The notes beneath the pieces were generated by a model, which searched no databases, was not told the origin of the DNA, and saw only the letters and a program-made list of their open reading frames with translations. This document shows positions 60,793 to 64,000 of a DNA stretch of 64,000 nt, piece by piece. Origin of the DNA: Kribbella sp. NBC_01245 (GTDB taxonomy: Bacteria > Actinomycetota > Actinomycetes > Propionibacteriales > Kribbellaceae); contig NZ_CP108487.1 in NCBI RefSeq assembly GCF_036226525.1, positions 5,084,001 to 5,148,000 on the forward strand, read 5' to 3'. How positions within the stretch are numbered: the stretch's first letter is position 1; every line of letters begins with the position of its first letter. The position numbers and the translations under genes were made by a program.

Positions 60793-62535
60793 ATGAAGAG
60801 AATGCGCACGCTCGCAGCGACCGTCGCCGCCGCCGTCATCGTGACGGCCGGGGTGTCGGTCGCGACCGCCGGACCACCCGCACCACAAGGCGCATTAGCG
60901 CCACAGGCCGTCAGTGGAGGCGTGAAATTCGCCTACTTCACCCAGTGGGGTATCTACGGAAACGCCTTCTATCCAAAGAACCTGGACACTTCAGGTGCCG
61001 CGGCGAAGCTCGACTTCATCAACTACGCCTTCGCCAACATCCACCCGACCGAGCACACCTGCTTCATGGCGAACAAGGCCGCCTCGCAGGACGAGAACAA
61101 CCCCAACGCGGGCGACGGCGCCGGCGACGCGTTCGCCGACTACGGCAAGTCGTACGGCTCGGACATCAGTGTGGACGGCGTAGGCGACACCTGGAACCAG
61201 CCGATCACCGGCAACTTCAACCAGATGCGCAAGCTCAAGGCGAAGCACCCGCACCTCAAGGTCTTGATCTCGATCGGCGGCTGGACGTACTCCAAGTACT
61301 TCTCCGACGCCGCGTCGACCGACGCGAAGCGCAAGAAGTTCGTGAGCTCCTGTGTCGACATGTTCCTCAAGGGCAATCTGCCGATGGTCGACGGCTTCGG
61401 TGGCGCCGGTAGCGCCGCGGGCGTCTTCGACGGCATCGACCTCGACTGGGAGTACCCAGGCTCGCCGAACGGCCATGTAGGCAACCACTACAGCGCCGCC
61501 GACAAGCAGAACTTCACCCTGCTACTGGCCGAGTTCCGTGCCCAGATCGACGCCTACGGCAGCAGTGTCGGCAAGCGGATGTGGTTGACCGCCGCGACCC
61601 CGGCCGGCCAGGACAAGATCGCCACGATCGAGACCAACAAGATCGGCCAGTACCTCGACTACAACAACGTGATGACGTACGACATGCACGGCGGCTGGGA
61701 CGCCACTGGGCCGACCAACTTCCAGGACCCGTTGTACGCATCGGCGGAGGACCCGAGTACGCCGATCCCGCCGGGCACCGCTAAGTACAACATCGACGGC
61801 GCGATCAAGGCGTGGACCACCGGCGACCCGGCGTACGGCATCCCCGGCGGCTTCCCGGCGAACAAGCTGACGATCGGATATCCCTTCTATTACAGGGGTT
61901 GGAAGGGCGTTCCCGCCACCGCCAACGGCAAGTACCAGACCGCCACCGGACCGGCCGACGGCCACGCCATGAGCGGCAACATGCCCGGTGTCTCCTTCTA
62001 CAAGGAGCTCGTCGGCTTCGTCGACAGCCCGTCGGCGACGTTCTTCGACGAGACCACCAAGTCGTCGTGGTTCTACCGCAACGGCACGTTCTGGACCGGT
62101 GACAACCAGCAGTCCATCAAGGCCAAGGCCGATTACCAGCACTGCAAGGGTTTGGCCGGCGCGATGATGTATTCGATGGAGGCGCTCGACCCCGCCATGA
62201 CGTTGTTCAACCACGTCGTGAACTCGGTCAACGCGAGCACCCCCGGCTGCGACGGCCCGACACCTACCCCAACGCCGACGCCCACGCCGACTCCCACTCC
62301 CACCCCGACGCCGACTCCCACGCCGACGCCGACGCCGACGCCGACTCCCACGCCAACACCGACTCCCACCCCGACCCCGACGCCCCCGACGGCGACCCCG
62401 TGGGCGGCCTGGACGACGTACGCGACCGGTGCGCTCGTTTCGTACAACGGCGTGACTTACCAGTGCCGCCAGGGCCACACCTCGCAGCCCGGCTGGGAGC
62501 CGTCGAACGTTCCCGCGCTCTGGCTAGCGATCTGA
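60793..62535 (+). CDS. Secreted chitinase, GH18 with C-terminal chitin-binding domain
   Basis: The protein has 580 residues. A signal peptide (MKRMRTLAATVAAAVIVTAG, cleavage near ATAGPP) precedes the GH18 barrel with SIGGW and the catalytic motif DGIDLDWEYPG (Glu is the acid), plus MTYDMHGGWD and MYSMEALDP. A (Pro-Thr)n linker of about 45 residues follows, then a C-terminal CBM5/12 domain with WAAWTTYATG ... CRQGHTSQPGWEPS ... LWLAI. It endo-hydrolyses chitin outside the cell. The ATG at 60793 has GGAGG eight bases upstream. A second chitinase follows 34 bases later. Confidence 0.94.
   Translation: MKRMRTLAATVAAAVIVTAGVSVATAGPPAPQGALAPQAVSGGVKFAYFTQWGIYGNAFYPKNLDTSGAAAKLDFINYAFANIHPTEHTCFMANKAASQDENNPNAGDGAGDAFADYGKSYGSDISVDGVGDTWNQPITGNFNQMRKLKAKHPHLKVLISIGGWTYSKYFSDAASTDAKRKKFVSSCVDMFLKGNLPMVDGFGGAGSAAGVFDGIDLDWEYPGSPNGHVGNHYSAADKQNFTLLLAEFRAQIDAYGSSVGKRMWLTAATPAGQDKIATIETNKIGQYLDYNNVMTYDMHGGWDATGPTNFQDPLYASAEDPSTPIPPGTAKYNIDGAIKAWTTGDPAYGIPGGFPANKLTIGYPFYYRGWKGVPATANGKYQTATGPADGHAMSGNMPGVSFYKELVGFVDSPSATFFDETTKSSWFYRNGTFWTGDNQQSIKAKADYQHCKGLAGAMMYSMEALDPAMTLFNHVVNSVNASTPGCDGPTPTPTPTPTPTPTPTPTPTPTPTPTPTPTPTPTPTPTPTPTPPTATPWAAWTTYATGALVSYNGVTYQCRQGHTSQPGWEPSNVPALWLAI
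62245..62395 (+). repeat. Proline-threonine linker repeat in chitinase
   Basis: Alternating ACN/CCN codons in a run of about 45 residues encode the flexible linker between the catalytic and chitin-binding domains. Codon use varies between copies, so the repeat is old rather than a recent slippage. Confidence 0.85.
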
Positions 62536-62569
62536 CCGTCCGTTCTGACCGCCCACTGATCGGAGCACC

Positions 62570-64000
62570 ATGAAACGCAGGCAAGTCTCAGTGATCGTCG
62601 CAGCGATCACTGCCCTCTTCATCTCAGTACTGGTCGCACCATCCGCACATGCGGCCCCAGTAACCGCGTCCTTCGTCAAGGTGTCCGATTGGGGCAGCGG
62701 CTTCGAAGGAAAGGTCACCGTCACCAACGGCACCACCAGCGCGATCAGCACCTGGCAGGTCGCACTCGACTTCCCGTCGGGCTACAGCATCAGCAGTTCC
62801 TGGGATGCGACCCGCAGCAGCAGCGGCCAGACGCACACCTTCACGCCGCCGGGCTGGGCAGGCTCGCTGGCGCCGGGCGCAAGTGTCACCTTCGGCTTCA
62901 ACGGTTCTCCAGGCAACTTCCCCGGCGTCAGCGCCTGCCGTCTCAACGGCGGCTCGTGCAGCGGCGGAGGTAACGGAACTCTCCCAGGCACTCCCAGCGG
63001 CCTGACCGGTACGTCGACCTCGTCGTCGGTGAGCCTGAGCTGGTCCGCCGCGAGTGGCGCCACCGGCTACCGGATCTACCGCAACGGTTCGGCCGTCGGC
63101 ACCAGCTCCGGTACGTCGTACACGGACTCGGGTCTCGCCGCCTCCACGACGTACAGCTATCAGGTGGCGGCGACGAACTCCGTAGGTGAAGGTACGAAGA
63201 GCGGAACCTTCTCCATCGCCACGAAGCCCGGCGGCGGCGACACCGGCACCCGCCGGGCCGCGCCGTACCTCTACATGGGTTGGGGCGAGCCGCCCAGCCC
63301 GACCACGGTCATGAACGCCACCGGTATCAAGTGGTTCACCATGGCCTTCATCCTGTCGTCCGGCGGCTGCAATCCGGCCTGGGACGGCCAACGGCCACTG
63401 CAGGGCAGTGCGGACGCCAACGCGATCGCGGCGATCCGTGCGGCCGGTGGCGACATCGTGCCGTCGATCGGCGGCTGGAGCGGTAACAAGCTCGGCCCGA
63501 ACTGCAGCACGCCCGAGGCGCTCGCGGGTGCGTACCAGAAGGTGATCGACGCCTATGGCCTGAAGGCGATCGACGTCGACATCGAGAACTCCGACGAGTT
63601 CGAGAACGAGGTCGTTCAGGACCGCATCCTGAACGCGCTGAAGATCGTCAAGCAGAACAACCCTGGCATCCAGACGATCCTCACCTTCGGCACCTCGACC
63701 ACCGGCCCGAACTACTGGGGCAACCGGCTGATCGAGCGGTCCGCCGCACTCGGCGCCAACATCGACGTGTTCACGCTGATGCCGTTCGACTTCGGCAGCA
63801 GCAACATCTACAACGACACGGTCGGCGCCAGCGAAGGCCTGAAGAACAAGCTGAAGGCGACGTTCGGCTGGACCGACGCACAGGCCTACGCCCACCAGGG
63901 CATCTCCGGAATGAACGGCCTGTCGGACCAGCAGGAGATGACCACCACGGCCACCTGGCAGAACATCACCAACTGGGCGAAGGGCAAGAACCTGGCCCGG
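62570..64000 (+). CDS. Second secreted chitinase: CBM2, FN3 and GH18 (cut by window end)
   Basis: At least 477 residues are seen. A signal peptide (VSVIVAAITALFISVLVAP, cleavage at AHA-A) is followed by a CBM2 domain (residues 30-125, with surface Trp in VSDWGSGF, STWQV and PPGWAG), an FN3 module (PSGLTGTSTSSSVSLSWSAA) and the GH18 barrel from about 230, with MGWGEPPSP, PSIGGWSG and the catalytic AIDVDIENSDE. The active-site motif is the variant DVDIE form seen in Streptomyces chitinases of this architecture. The reading frame is open to the window end, so the last part is missing. GGAG precedes the ATG. Likely cotranscribed with the first chitinase. Confidence 0.9.
   Translation, partial: MKRRQVSVIVAAITALFISVLVAPSAHAAPVTASFVKVSDWGSGFEGKVTVTNGTTSAISTWQVALDFPSGYSISSSWDATRSSSGQTHTFTPPGWAGSLAPGASVTFGFNGSPGNFPGVSACRLNGGSCSGGGNGTLPGTPSGLTGTSTSSSVSLSWSAASGATGYRIYRNGSAVGTSSGTSYTDSGLAASTTYSYQVAATNSVGEGTKSGTFSIATKPGGGDTGTRRAAPYLYMGWGEPPSPTTVMNATGIKWFTMAFILSSGGCNPAWDGQRPLQGSADANAIAAIRAAGGDIVPSIGGWSGNKLGPNCSTPEALAGAYQKVIDAYGLKAIDVDIENSDEFENEVVQDRILNALKIVKQNNPGIQTILTFGTSTTGPNYWGNRLIERSAALGANIDVFTLMPFDFGSSNIYNDTVGASEGLKNKLKATFGWTDAQAYAHQGISGMNGLSDQQEMTTTATWQNITNWAKGKNLAR

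Noticed and set aside
62245..62395. Pro-Thr repeat as a novel element
   Set aside because: It is a normal linker of secreted multidomain chitinases.

Overview
The window is a 64-kb chromosomal segment of a very high-GC actinobacterium. The evidence is the RicT/S33 peptidase pair, a fused MFS-thymidylate kinase, an actinobacterial topA with a Lys/Ala tail, a BldG-like antagonist, a K+-independent H+-pyrophosphatase and a helicase/secretion-neighbourhood Tad locus. Frequent GTG (and a few TTG) starts and recurrent TACGTCGTAC-like words fit Kribbella or another Nocardioidaceae relative. That genus-level guess is inference only. I see no tRNA, rRNA, CRISPR array or prophage.

Layout. 1-855: truncated IS110-type transposase and its flank. 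856-8123: MFS exporter, sterol-carrier-like protein, secreted S33 peptidase coupled to RicT, and three consecutive DUF4190-type membrane proteins. 8259-19330: replication and housekeeping block (holB, MFS-tmk fusion, topA) interleaved with a family-2 beta-galactosidase, a Fur-family regulator and superoxide dismutase. 19584-34438: secreted hydrolases (PAF-acetylhydrolase-like, GH31), a cytochrome P450, a TPR-GGDEF diguanylate cyclase, two methyltransferases and an ABC exporter. 34646-42977: lipoprotein, hppA, bldG-like gene, double Lrp/AsnC regulator, DECH helicase. 43346-49164: lectin-like secreted protein, PHP metallohydrolase, an ECF42-type sigma factor with its DGPF/YCII partner, an orphan response regulator and a NYN nuclease. 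49913-60507: Tad/Flp pilus genes on the minus strand, split by a five-kilobase block (aldo/keto reductase, ArsR regulator, YciI protein, aminopeptidase N). 60793-64000: two chitinases in tandem, the second cut by the window end.

The order topA-tmk-holB ... hppA-bldG-helicase-tad matches, from memory, the conserved core neighbourhood in Streptomyces and Mycobacterium. The carbohydrate enzymes, P450, ECF42 pair and the block inside tad look like lineage-specific additions.

The most unusual signals are repeats. A dispersed doublet element of about 54 bp (core GTTCATCGGACCCTTGTGAC) occurs at three loci: in frame inside the beta-galactosidase gene, between one convergent gene pair, and as a mirrored pair between another. 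A 31-bp perfect inverted repeat separates sod from topA. The N-termini of two consecutive Tad pseudopilins carry low-complexity expansions, one of them a Cys/His/Arg/Asp hexapeptide repeat. Helically phased 11-bp and about 33-bp repeats lie between the ECF42 pair and the response regulator. A small DnaA-box cluster lies in front of the DECH helicase.
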